A DNA stretch of 29,147 nucleotides, taken from Silene noctiflora (taxonomy: Eukaryota; Streptophyta; Magnoliopsida; Caryophyllales; Caryophyllaceae). A model generated the notes under the pieces. That model was not told where the DNA came from. It saw nothing but the letters and a program-made list of their open reading frames with translations, and searched no databases. Positions 1 to 11,286 of the stretch are shown piece by piece. Location: assembly GCA_009801015.1 (NCBI GenBank), contig VHZZ01000093.1:309515-338661 (forward strand), given 5' to 3'. How positions within the stretch are numbered: the stretch's first letter is position 1; each line of letters opens with the position of its first letter. The position numbers were made by a program, and so were the translations under genes.

Positions 1-444
1 TCATTAATACATGAATTTATTAAATGGACGCTCAATTTGTATGGAGTAGGAAAATGGAAATAGCTTATTTATTGATCAATTAGTCTAAAGAAATTAGAGG
101 TTTTCGATTGTTGAGCTTATTCATTGATATCAGTTAAATGACCTGTTTTACACATAAATTTCACTCAATTATATCGCTTATGTTTTGTTAATAATATTTA
201 TATACTATTTTTTGTAAAAGCATTCCCGTGCAATTTTGCACGGGTTTAAACCTAGTGTTAAATTAATTACTCCGTAGTTAATTATTTACTTTTCATTTGG
301 TGCAAGTTATTGTAAAATTTCCTTTTAAGTTCAAAATGACTTTTCGATGATAATACATATTTAAATGTAGGTGTGTTTATCGGTTATGAACTAATCTCGA
401 CTAATATAAGTAGACCAAAGACCAAGCCATGATATTAAAAAGGT

Positions 445-588
445 GGACCAATGACCGGACTGAATTACAAAATAACTGAACCGATTTTTCACAGATTTAT
501 ATAATAACTTATAACTTAATAGAGTATAAATACCAATTACTTAACATTTTATGAAATACGTAATTCTATTCATGGTCCGGTCATGGTC
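445..588. repeat. Short inverted repeat with GACCGGA arms
   Basis: GGACCAATGACCGGA (about 445-459) is mirrored by TCCGGTCATGGTCC (about 575-588), with weaker similarity continuing inward to GAATTAC/GTAATTC. The spacing of about 115 bp and the imperfect arms suggest a decayed foldback element. No target-site duplication was recognised. Confidence 0.45.
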
Positions 589-629
589 CTAATAGGTAGC
601 GAGGACCAAACCACTATAAAACCCTGTTA

Positions 630-805
630 TTTTGGATTGAAATTTTTTGAACTAAACTGAATTTAATAGAGGCTGAACTGAACTTAATGAAACTAAACTA
701 AACTAAACTACGAGTTAATTTGTGAAGGGAAGAACTAAATTGAACTGAATAAACCTGAACTGAAATGAAATGAGTTGAAATTAAATTCAAGAGAACCGAA
801 ATTGT
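630..805. repeat. CTGAA/CTAAA-rich degenerate pentamer repeat (copy 1)
   Basis: A run of imperfect five-base units (GAACT, AAACT, GAACTGAACT) follows a header TTTTGGATTGAAA. The same kind of sequence appears in reverse orientation at about 10495-10707, where the mirrored header reads TTTCAGTCCAAAA. The shared header suggests a dispersed repeat family rather than two independent slippage tracts. Confidence 0.5.
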
Positions 806-905
806 AGAACCCTCATACTATGAACTTGACCAAATAAAATATAATTCAATCTATCTTGAGCAAAATTATACAATCCAATCTGATATATAACTCGAACTAT
901 GGACA

Positions 906-1255
906 GGTAGCACAAACACTCCTCCTAACTAGCCGTCCCGTGTCCGATACACGGACACCCGACACTCGTCGGACACACGCCTATAGTTAGACGAGGAATA
1001 AAATGTCAAAAGAAATTGATTAAAAGATGAGTTTGGTTGGAAAATGAGAATTATTTATAGCCAAGGTCAAATTTTACTTTCACTTATGTAAATTTAATAT
1101 CAAATACATTAAAAAAAATGAAATTATACGCTATTTATAACCATAAAATATATATTTTATTAAATTTTAATAGCGTGTCCCGTGTCCTAAATTTCATAGG
1201 ATGCCGTGTCACGTGTCCGTGTCGTGTCTGTGTCCGTGTCCGTTTTGGTGCTACC
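906..1255. mobile_element. MITE-like element with GGTAGCAC ends and GTGTCC-rich interior
   Basis: The left end starts GGTAGCACAAAC and the right end finishes GTTTTGGTGCTACC, giving near-matching terminal inverted repeats. Subterminal DNA on both sides is rich in GTGTCC/GGACAC units, and the centre is AT-rich. The flanks TGGACA (900-905) and TAGACA (1256-1261) match at 5 of 6 positions and could be a target-site duplication. It is about 350 bp with no coding capacity, so it would be non-autonomous. The superfamily is not assigned. Confidence 0.6.
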
Positions 1256-1603
1256 TAGACAACGGAGTTATTAAACACAACGAAATCAAAGTATTTATCT
1301 ATTTAAATCGAGTTCTTTCGGATCGAGTTAAGTCAATTGTGATTGACCTAACAAACTCATTATAATTCGGTGGATCCGCGTTAATCCATCTCATAATCAC
1401 AAATCCAAAGAAAACGACACTAAAACGACGAAGTCCGAACTCTCATAAAATTATAAAGTTCAGTTGACAAATTAATGACGTAATTAAATTGAAAATTAAC
1501 GAAACGGATAATATTAATATTAATTCTTAATTTCCTTTCTTCTTCGTATTATTTCACTGTACAATTTTTTTAAAAAAAAAACACTATAAATTAAATTAAA
1601 AAA

Positions 1604-1725
1604 ATGAAGGAAAAATGAAGAAGCAAAAATGGAGAACGAAAAACTCGGAGAATCAACAACAATGGCGGATGAAGGTGAAGGAGGAGGAGGAGGAGGAGGA
1701 GGATCAAAATCATCAGTATCAATAG
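1604..1725 (+). promoter_or_regulatory. Two upstream ORFs before the Rab3GAP start
   Basis: ATG at 1604 opens a four-codon frame ending TGA at 1616-1618. ATG at 1615 opens a 36-codon frame that ends TAG at 1723-1725 and overlaps the main start (1629) out of frame. If transcription starts upstream of 1604, ribosomes would meet both before the main ATG. The main ATG has AAAATGG context, which is favourable. Whether these are in the mRNA is not shown by the sequence. Confidence 0.4.
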
Positions 1726-4700
1726 TATCTAAGGCAAGGTTCGCCTTTCATTCCGCTGCTGCTAAAGCGGAACAAGTTCTTCTTGATTTTAAATCCGATC
1801 TTAAAGGTTTACGATTTTCCATTTTTCCTCTGTTTTAGGGTTTTTATTCTATATTTTCGCTGAAGAAAAGATATAGCTAATTTTGATAGTGGTTATTTTT
1901 AGGCATTTTGTTTAATTGGATGGAAAAAAATTGACAATTTTGTTTGTTGAATATAGATTCGGATGAGTTTGGGGAGGTGGTGAATTCAGAGTTTGAGCAA
2001 AAGGTGATTGATTTTTTGATGTTTGATTGAGTTTTTGATTGAATTTTTGATGATTTGTTGTTATGATAATGTAATGGTGTTTTTGAGGTGTTATGATTCG
2101 TTGTGAAAACCGGTTTTTGGTTGCTTATCGCCTCCCTTTACCCTGCAATTTGCTGAAAGTCTGAAACTCTTGCGGCATTGGGGTAACGTTGTTGTTTGTA
2201 GTAGAAGATTGATTAAGCTTGAGCTGGTAGCTGCTTGTGAATTTGTTATGTGGCGGTAATTCGTAAGGTTGTTTGTGTGTGTTTATCGACTATTAAAACA
2301 TCGTGACTGTGTGGCTTGAAACTCATAAGGTTGGCCTAGGGTTCAACGTTTCATAACCATTGCTAATTTTGATGCAATAGTAGACTAGTAGATAGCTCAA
2401 GCTGTTAGATGCTTTTGAATTTGTTATGTGGCAGTGATTCGTAAGGTTGCGAGTGTTGACATCAATACATGAGGAGTGTGGCTTGAATTACACAAGGTTG
2501 GCCTATGGATCAACGTATGGTAACCCGGGAATAAGTGCTCTCTGTTTTTAGTATAAGAGTTGATTTTCCTTTTTTTTTTTTCCATTGATTACCTTGAATC
2601 TTTAATGGTTCAAGTTGAAAATTTTAAGCGAGGATCAGAAGATTATTTGAAGGGAAAAAATGTGAAATCTTTTGTTATAGAGAAGTAATGCGCATGAATG
2701 GAAATCAATCTACTAGAATAGGATGAACTTACTCGGTCGTGGTGTGAATAGAAAACTGAATGTTAGGGTGGACTGGGAAATTATTCAAATTTGCTTCAAA
2801 GCTCGTGTTTCAGAATAAGTTGTCTTTTTTTTAATGCATTTTGAGATGTTATCCTGAACACACATAATTATGTGATTAAAGCAAGGATGCATTTGCAGCT
2901 CTTTAAAGGGTTACTGCGTTGCTTAAGCAAGTAGTATAATACGGCCTTCGTTGGGGTCACATATGTAACACTGCAATAGTCTTGCGTAGTTGCGTGGGCA
3001 TCTAACATGAGTATGAGAATCATATTTTTGACCTAGGAAAGTTTCAAAGCTTTGGAACAATGGTTGATCTGCTATTGGTTTGTTTAATATTACTTTGTTG
3101 CCTAGACGGGTGAATGTCTCAGTTTCACCAAACCTAGGCACTATTCTCATTTTGGGTTGTTTATCCACCTTTATGGGCAATTTATGATCTTTTTAACTAA
3201 CGTTCTTTTAACAGGCTTTTAATGAATCAAAGCAATTCCGATGGAAATCACCAAGTTTGGGGACAAAGCAAGAATGGCATGAGAGACTAAGGAATATCGG
3301 AAAGGGTAGAAAGGGAACCGAAGAAGTGGTGAAAGTTGAGAGTCCAAAGATGTCCTTCCCTATGTACGATGAAAATTTGTATCTTTATAATGAAAAAATA
3401 TCTTCTGAATCGAGGGTGAGTTTGCTCTATTGTCAATGAGGAAATATTGCATTGAACTTATAGTTTCCTTGCAGCACTTAACGTAGCTGGAATTCTCCTT
3501 TAAAATTCATGTTTTAATTTTCAGGGTTTTGAGACCCAGTCGCTTTTTGATGGCTCTGATGCCAACAAAGATATAATTCCGCCTTCTTTTGTATTGAAGC
3601 AATTAGCCATTGCTACTGAGTAAGTTTGTTTCTGTCGTCCACGGAATAGTTTCATCCATTATCTGTTTTTTTTTTCTGCTTACTTGTTGTGCTAAATTTT
3701 TGGTCCAATAAAAGTGTCACGTGGTACATAACAAAAGTTAGAAACCTCTGTTTGAGTGAATGGAATTTTCCTTTTGATTTTCTACTTGGATGAAAATTAA
3801 ATCATGTTGACAATGCTAAGTATCGTTCCTTTGACATGTTAGATATTTATATCCATCTCCTGTAGTTAGTAGTCTTCTTTTACTGTAGACAGAGTGTGTA
3901 TTATGTTCCCTTTTCTGTAATTCTACTAATTTTTAATTGAAACCTTCCATACTTTCTAGATCAGAAAGGAACTATAAGTCAGTTAAGGACCTTCTCACAT
4001 CGTCTGCAAGTTCTTCACCAGTTAGGGAAAGGGCGAGTCTGAGCATCTCAGCGGTGAAGTCGTTGGTTCTACGAGGAAAAGAGGAGAAAGTTTCATCTGA
4101 GTTTAGTGACGATAAAGTTTGGGCTTTTATTCAGTCTATACTAGATGCTGGTAAGTTCATAGCTCCTGATGTGGTCAAGTATTCTGCACTTTCTATATAT
4201 ATAGTCTCAATCAAGTCTCTCTTGGTGATCTTTCACTTCCATTGTAATATCTGCAAGATACTTGCAGAGGGACTTGCTCCTAGCCGGAAAGTCGGTTTTC
4301 TCGTTGAAAACGTCCCTAGCACTTTGACATTGCCAAGAGATATACATGGTGCAGCACCAGAGAGCCTGCTAGTTAAAGTATCTGAAGTCATAGGAAGCTT
4401 TAAGACATTGCGGAAGATGGCACAGTTTTGGTTTAGGTTTGTTGCTGAAGTAAGTATACCGTGTTACTAATGTTATCTGAAATAATCAGAGCCATATATG
4501 AGTAGAGGATTTCCCCTGTTCCAAATTGTCTCATAAAACTAAAAGAATTGCGGACTTGTCAATCCAGTAATTGGTTAAACTAACATTCAAAGAGTAAAAA
4601 AAGACAGGAAAGGTGGCATGGCATGTGATTTATGTGCTGACTTGTACCGTAGCATAGACGAAATACATTTCAATTTTCTGCCTGAATCTTACTTAGTATT

Positions 4701-7700
4701 ACCACCCAGAATTAGGATATGGTAGACCACCCAAACCTCTCCTTACTTGCTTGGTGAGTTGCATAGTTGCTTGTTATGCTCCTTGAAACTTATGTAACTC
4801 TCCATCTGTGCAGCTCAGAACACTTTGGTTGGAAGAGCAATACATACCTGGTGTTCCTCTTGATGAACTACCAGATTTAAATTACTGTCTTCTCTATCAA
4901 CAGTTGCAGCTTATGAATTGTTGCGTTTCTAGAAAGAGACGCCGTGCTATTGCTACTGATTCACTGGACTTGTTAATGAGAGAAGCTGATTGTGATGCTG
5001 ATGGGGTACCATCCTCTGTTGAAAAAATCACTTCAGGATCCTTTCTGTATGCCAAAACTGTCGCTGGAGAAGTTGTTTTAAGACTTGGAGCCAGTCACGA
5101 AGCTGAAAATTTAACAATGTTGGAAACTGGAGAGCCCGTATATGCCCCCTTGACACAGGTTTGGTGATGTAGTGGTATAATTGATGGTTCCTGGCTTTCT
5201 TCCTATGTTACTTCTAAACTCCACTTTGGTAGCGTGATACCCTTACATTCTGACGTGGCACAATGCTTTGATACTTCATTTTAGACCAGGAAATGAAACT
5301 TTTGACAAAATAGCCGTGTTTGATATTCGGCATTGTGTCACATCCGATTCTTGCAGCCGTGTGGCAGTAACATAAATTCTTGATAGCCAGGTGTTTGTGG
5401 TTAGGTATAACTGTGCATATGTTGTTGTAGGAAGGACCATTACTCACGGAGGATCTTGCGCGGGAAGCTGAAGAGTTTGTCTTACGAACAGGAAGGTTAG
5501 TATGTTTCTGCTTTAGCCTTTTTTTTGTCAAGCAACTAAGCAAGCTCGTATACAACTTCTGCTATTTCTTTGAATGATCTCGTTTGGTAAATTAGGCTCT
5601 ATTAGCATTTTATTGATTAGAATACCCTTCATTTCCGCCCCACTTTGTTTAATTTAAAAATCTAGAATGTATACAGTGACTTCTTACACAAGTCTCCCAA
5701 ATAATTAAATGTTAATTCTAAAATTTCTCGTGCTACACTTTGACGTTCACTGAATATCAAACTGTGTAGGTCCCCTGTCTCCATAATCGAAGCCTTTTTG
5801 CCTAGAGTAACCTGTAGGGCTATGATAATTTGCTACTTGAAATATAAGTGGAAGTATGTAGGTTCTGATTTAGTACATTCTGATTGTTGTGCCGTTACTC
5901 AGAATATGACGAGTTCAACGTTTAAGTTTGCTAGTCAGTTTATTTCTAGCATTTGAATGTTCATATCTCTAACTCTTTTAGTGGACGCATGAGAGAGACA
6001 GAAAGTTGGTTTCAAGTAACTATTTACCTTGTACTTAGAGTCTTAGACTATGAAATTGATAATTTGGCTATCTTATGAATCCACCGGCTGTCAACTAGTA
6101 GCATGATCCAACAAAAGCAGGATGCCAAACAAAATATTTACAATTTGCCTCCTAAATAGTTTCTAGTTTCATGTTTTAACAGCTTGTTATACTTGATATG
6201 CAGCGTTGGTGCTGGTTGTTCCCATCTCCTGTCTGATATGCAGGCTTTCAAGGTGCGTCAAAGTTTAAGGGGGGCACATTTCCTGAGTTTTGCTGCTTTG
6301 AATGTGCTAAAACTCAAAAAGGTCGATATATAATGCGTATTACTTTCTGTTTTTTTTTTTTTTTTTTTTTTCAGGCTGCAAATCCTGGATGTATTCTTGA
6401 AGACTTTGTAAGATGGCACTCTCCACCTGATTGGACAGAACAAGAGTCTGGCAACGAGTCTGATGCTAGTTCAGCTGCAGGGGAGTCAACATCTTCAAGA
6501 GGACGATTGAGTAGTCGTATGAGGAAAGAAGGTTAGCTTTGGTTATCATTTGCCTTTTGCTGATCATTTGGTCTTTTTATTTAATTCGATAATGTGTGCT
6601 GATGTTCAGCAAACATGTTGCCCTCTATGTACTTTAATTCAGTTTCGACTTGATCTTTACTGGCACTGTTCAATGTTAGTTAGCTTGAAAGCTAATACAA
6701 GCATATAATTGCTGGAATGCGTTGGCTCAAGTTGTTAACTCATAAATGAATAAGTCAAGGGTCTGAGGTTCAGACTCTTGTGAGAGCAATTTAGCTATAA
6801 GATGTTGTCTTCTTGTGTCGGAGTTTATGACAAAAGGGTGGTGGCTAACCTCGTGTGTGGGGGTTTGCATGCTATTAATTATATCCGCACCAAAGGAAGA
6901 TGTTGCAGATTCCACTGTTTCCTAAAAAATTAAACAAAATTTGGACAAGTATCAACACAACAACATAAGAGCCGTAGTCCCAAATTGATTTGGGATTCGC
7001 TGATATGATTGTACAAGTATATAATTACTTATTCTTGTATGTTGTTTATTTGCGCATTAGTGCCTTATTCAATTTGAACATAGGTTGTTGGTTTTCGTTT
7101 GTAAATGAGCCCAAGGTCCTCAGGTAAGGTAAGGTCGTATTCGAAATAGTTCTGTCATCAAGTTTATACACCTGGAGAGTAAAGGCCATTGAAGGCCAAA
7201 CTATTTGAGTTTCATTGAGCTATGTGCTAAACCCTCGGTGAAGCTAACCTGAGTTACATCCAAGTGAGCTTTGAGACTGCGTGTGCTGTGAAGCTGGATA
7301 TATAGAGTATTACTGTCTCATTTGGTTGATATTTTGAGTTTACTCCATAACTTTCTGTTTGAGACCCTTGATTTGAATACTGGTGTGTGTATTTTTAGTT
7401 TGATACTATTACAATCCCTAGTATCTTAACGGATTCCGCCTGAACTAGTGAAGTGGCGTAAGAAGGGGTTGAATACTTGAATGTACGCTGGCTTACTCTG
7501 GTGCTAAAAACACACGGAGGCTGTTTCCAAATGACCTACAATATTTCCTCAGTATTTTTTGTTGATACCTTTTTTTTTTAAGACGGAGTTTCTTGCAAGT
7601 TCGTATATTTGTTATTGAACACTCATTTTTTTATTTGTAGGTAATTTGTGGAGAGAACTATGGGAAACAGCCAAGCCGGTTCCTGCTGTTCGACAAGCTC

Positions 7701-8939
7701 CACTCTTTGATGAGGATTTAGCAGTGTAAGTTATAAAAGTGATGTATTGATTCTATAAAAGAGTTTTCAGACTTTTCAATTAATAATAGAACGTGGTGTA
7801 TTATGTAGGGAAGGGGTTTTGACAGAATTAGAAGACATATCTCCTTTTCAGCTATTCGGACAACTATTCAGGTCACTGGTAAGTTGTATTTCCTTTATTT
7901 CCTTTACTGTTATAGACTGCACTTCGATTGCACCTCTGACGGGCTTTTGGTTTTCAGCTTGGTTTAGGATTTGTGATTGCAGAAACAAAGCTGTCTACAG
8001 ACGAGTCTATTTTAAAACTGTTCTACGAATGTAAAGATTTTGTGGTCGCCTCATACCAAGGCGATGCATGGACAGAGAAAATCGACGATCTTTGCCAGGT
8101 ATGTGTCTTCTAGTCACTTATTAGGTTAAGTGTCACGTCTATCTTATTTGGATCATTGTTGAGCTAATTCATTGTGGTGATCAGTCGAGTTGAACTATAA
8201 TAATGATGGGTGTAATTTTGGTGTCACCTTTCGTTAGGGTTGTGTTGAAACAATTAAAGATTCCAACGATTATGGGATTAGTCTTGGGCACTATCAGTTC
8301 TTGTTTACCAATGTTTAGATTCTACCTGGCCTGATTTCTTGACCCTGGTTAATTGTTACTAAACCTAGTTTTGGTGACCGCTGAAAGACCTTTCGATTGA
8401 GTGTGAGCTTATTCGAGCTTTTACTCTGAAGGAAATTGCATTAGATGTCCCGGTAACAAAAAGGAAATTGATGATGGGATAAGATAATGAATAATGAAAA
8501 ATTACGTAATTAGTTCACGTTCTCTTCTGTCTGTATTTCTTATGTTAGGTTTATGTATGTTGTGAATTGTAATTGCAAAATGCGAAAATGTATATGAAAT
8601 TTCAACTAATCTTCTGTGTAGGTTTATGAAACGGTTGAGGCAATATTTGTTCGGCCGGAGGATGTTGTGAAGGTGATGAAGCAACCTGAAGATGCCAACT
8701 CCGATGAGCCAAAACAGCGTTTCAAGAAGTTCACGCAAATATTTAATCGCAAAAATAGGCCAAAAAAGTCGACTCCCGATGACCGCAGCCCAGATGATAC
8801 TCCAACTCGCCAGCCTTTTTCAAATTTTTTCGATAGCAGATCATCCTTATTCTCTAAAAAACCTCCTAAACCCGAAAACCCAGCGTCACAGGCCACTAAC
8901 CCGTGTGGTCTAGACGAGAATGATTGGACCGTGGTTTGA
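1629..8939 (+). CDS. RAB3GAP1: Rab3 GTPase-activating protein catalytic subunit (14 exons)
   Basis: Family knowledge: this subunit pairs with a non-catalytic partner and acts on Rab GTPases (Rab3/Rab18 in animals) in membrane traffic and autophagy. My exons are 1629-1806, 1957-2003, 3215-3415, 3525-3619, 3960-4150, 4268-4449, 4814-5158, 5431-5495, 6204-6252, 6375-6531, 7641-7725, 7809-7878, 7958-8098 and 8622-8939. They join in frame to 707 aa, shorter than the ~980-aa animal protein. Residues 1-30 include a polyglycine run encoded by GGA repeats. The most diagnostic part is residues ~452-560: ANPGCILEDFVRWHSPPDW, then LSSRM (499 is the likely catalytic arginine) and NLWRELWETAKPVPAVRQ. The C-terminal ~90 residues are polar and basic and end DENDWTVV. 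The 3' end faces the next gene about 210 bp away. Exons 1 and 2 are the least certain. Confidence 0.9.
2223..2530. repeat. Imperfect tandem duplication in Rab3GAP intron 2
   Basis: Two copies with a period of about 178 bp begin near 2223 and 2401. Both contain GAATTTGTTATGTGGC, ATTCGTAAGGTTG, GTGTGGCTTGAA and AAGGTTGGCCTA in the same order. Divergence is appreciable, so the duplication is old. It lies wholly within the 1.2-kb intron 2 (2004-3214). Confidence 0.6.
6719..6930 (+). mobile_element. tRNA-derived SINE-like sequence in Rab3GAP intron 10
   Basis: TGGCTCAAGTTGTTAA (6723-6738) resembles an RNA polymerase III A box and GGTTCAGACTC (6767-6777) a B box. Their spacing of about 30 bp is typical of a tRNA-type promoter. 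No cloverleaf can be closed, so it is not a tRNA gene. The 3' limit is a guess. Just downstream (about 6958-7005) is an ACAACAACA...CCCAAATTGATTTGGG motif of a kind often seen at ends of plant non-LTR elements. Confidence 0.45.
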
Positions 8940-9150
8940 AGAATGCTTCACAAGCAATTGTAAATTATGTAGGGTTAGTCCATCAAAATTCAATTCATTA
9001 AGCTGTAAGATATATTTTTTGGGTCGAAATACAGAACACCACAGAAATGGAATAGAGTTTTGATGTTTACAGAAAACAGTTCCAAAATTGTAGAATGTCA
9101 AGTTGAAAGGGTGCAGCTAGAACCATGCTTTCACATTCCTCGACTCGCTT

Positions 9151-9842
9151 TCAGTCCAGGTTATTATCATCTTCGTCAGCGTTGCTGAGTCCAAAGCTAT
9201 TGATGATCATTTGTGGCACAACGAAGTTGGCTATCAGGAACATAACCAGCATGACTGCACTGCAAATTGAAGAGAATACACATTAGATCCAGAATCAAGC
9301 ATCAGTTGATATATTGCCACTTTGCCAGGGGTCATTTCTCTCGGCCTGCGGCTGCGCCACACACAAAAGCCAGTGTATTTAACAGTAATAAAAATGTAAC
9401 ACCCTTGTGACTTTTGTTTTGTACGAGTTTATGTTAAACCCGACAAATATTAGTCAAAATATGTCCTGTAATTCATCGAAAAATAACAATAACAACATTG
9501 CTTCTGCTTCAGAAAGAATGTTTTGGAAAACCAATTATCAGATGTCGTAAACAAGAATTTGTGCTTTGTAAACTCGTATTACATAAAACAAAAATTTCAC
9601 CTTGTTAAGAGAAAAACTTTAGGATTATGAGGTCTAGCAAGAGCAAGGGTTAAACCTTGCACATTCAAAGGATAGACCTGTGAAACAATGCCAGCGCGAC
9701 TAACGCGACGACCTTGTTTCGTAATTGAGAAACCAGAAAAGAGGCAAGAATCATGGAATGTAGTTGTTGGTTGATAAATTTGGCTATGTTTTTCAAGTTG
9801 AAGTACTTGAGTAGGTTGAAAAATAAGATTAATGGAATTCAT
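9151..9842 (-). CDS. Small, probably plastid-targeted single-span membrane protein, family not recognised
   Basis: Two exons read on the minus strand: 9842-9601, donor GTGAAA, then acceptor TTTGCAG and 9259-9151. Together they give 351 nt, i.e. 116 aa plus stop. The first ~45 residues are rich in Ser, Thr and Gln and poor in acidic residues, followed by basic KQGRRVSR, which looks like a plastid transit peptide. Residues ~81-105 form one hydrophobic stretch (AVMLVMFLIANFVVPQMII). The tail is acidic (NADEDDNNLD). The acceptor five bases further on would destroy the hydrophobic frame, so the first was chosen. I do not recognise the family. A small thylakoid or envelope subunit is a guess from architecture alone. 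It is convergent with the Rab3GAP gene. Part of its upstream region is duplicated at 13371 onward. Confidence 0.65.
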
Positions 9843-10494
9843 GGAGAATATAGTTTCTAAAGTGTTTTGGTATTGTAGATAATGTATGTATGAGTTTGAA
9901 GTTACTAAAGAAATGGTTGGTTGTTGTAAGTTTTATGTACTTTGTCTTGTGATTTAAAGTATTGAATTGTGACCTTAGATTGTAAGTCCAAAGAATAAAG
10001 TCATCTACTCTAGAATATTGACTATTTATTGGGTTGGTGTTAGAATGTTAGATGTATATTCTGATGTGCAAGTTTGAAATTCTCATACCCCTTGTTTTCA
10101 GTAAGTAGATTATACATCCGATGTATTACCATCAGTTTTATATTTTCTGAGCATTCTAATAAAGTTTTTGAGTTTTGTTTTAAAAATTATGAGTTGTATT
10201 ATAAAGTTTTTGAGTTCATTCACTAAAACATTAAGCTCAAAAAATTACAATAAAACTCAAAAACATTACCTACAAACTTAGTTAAATCTGAGTTTTGATG
10301 GGAAAAAAATTAAAATCTAACTTATAAACTTTAATAAGTTCAGAAAAAATATATAAATGCTCAAAAACAAATAAATTTTGAGGTAATAAGCTCAGAAAAA
10401 ATACAAATTTGCTCAAAAACAAGTAAAATCTGAGGTAACACATCCGATGTATGTTCTTTTTTCTCCGTTGTTTTGGGTTTAATTTCAATTTATT

Positions 10495-10707
10495 TCACTT
10501 CAGTTCAGTTCAGTTCAGCTCTATTAAGTTCAGTTCAGCTTCATTCAGATTAGTTCAATTCAGTTCAGTTCAGCTCTTCTGATCTCTTCACAAATTTACT
10601 CTTACTCCAGTTAAGTTCAGTTCCAATAAGTTCAGTTCAGTTCAGTTCAGCCCCATTAAGTTCAGTTCTGTTCAGTTTAGACAGTTTCAGTCCAAAAGAA
10701 TAGAGCC
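10495..10707. repeat. TTCAG-rich degenerate pentamer repeat (copy 2)
   Basis: Many TTCAG units (with TTAAG, TCCAG and TTCAA variants) run to the header TTTCAGTCCAAAA. This is the reverse-complement counterpart of the repeat at 630-805. It lies inside duplication unit 1 and is absent from the equivalent place in unit 2. Confidence 0.6.
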
Positions 10708-10806
10708 TTAAAGTTAGACGGTGAAATTTTTAAAGAAGGTGAATTAGTTATGAAATTAAGTATCCACTATACTAATCTTATTTAGGGTACTAAAGACAAG
10801 TTAATA

Positions 10807-10913
10807 CTCCCTTTGTCTCAATTAATAGTTATTTCTTTGAACACAAAAATTAAGAAAATAAAGATGATTAATATGGACCACACAAAACACAGGACCCCAG
10901 AGGTCTGAGGGAG
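10807..10913. mobile_element. Stowaway-like MITE, 107 bp
   Basis: Left end TA|CTCCCTTTGTCTCAATT and right end GGTCTGAGGGAG|TA form terminal inverted repeats with a flanking TA dinucleotide, the usual pattern for Tc1/mariner-derived Stowaway elements. No coding capacity. It is present only in duplication unit 1. Confidence 0.7.
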
Positions 10914-11286
10914 TATACATATCTTTTTTTTTTTCCATGTGAAACACTTCAATTAGCCATTTATTTCCGAGATCAAAATTATTACCATTCACACCAATCA
11001 ACTGTAACACAAAACAACCATTGAGATACATAACAGATTTGCTCGTAAATGTTTCCTAGCCAAAAGCATGCAAATTTCATCGATCTAAAGTGCTCAATTT
11101 GAAATTTGCTCATGTAATAATAGGGTTTGAATTATTAATTAACAAAACTCAAGAGATAAAAAATTATAGTATGATCCAACTATCAAACATTATATCATAT
11201 GGTCCAAAAGATCAAACATACATGATCTACCAATATGAACGTGAAGCTAATACAATTTTGGCATGCAACCAAGCTTTTTCTTTGTT

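Larger units (their letters stand above)
1..1603. other. Intergenic spacer left of the Rab3GAP gene
   Basis: AT-rich non-coding DNA with no credible open frame. It holds an inverted repeat around 445-588, a CTGAA-rich repeat around 630-805 and a MITE-like element at 906-1255, each listed separately. A TATA-like stretch (TATAAAT, about 1585-1591) lies just before the first coding exon, but it is so close to the start codon that I do not assign it firmly as the promoter. Confidence 0.7.

Noticed and set aside
2923..3180. 85-codon minus-strand open frame inside Rab3GAP intron 2
   Set aside because: It has mixed, protein-like composition but no family I recognise, no promoter, and lies wholly in an intron. 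It could be a decayed insertion. Left out for lack of support.
6767..6777. Possible tRNA gene from the B-box-like sequence
   Set aside because: No acceptor stem or anticodon loop can be formed. A SINE-like remnant is the better explanation.
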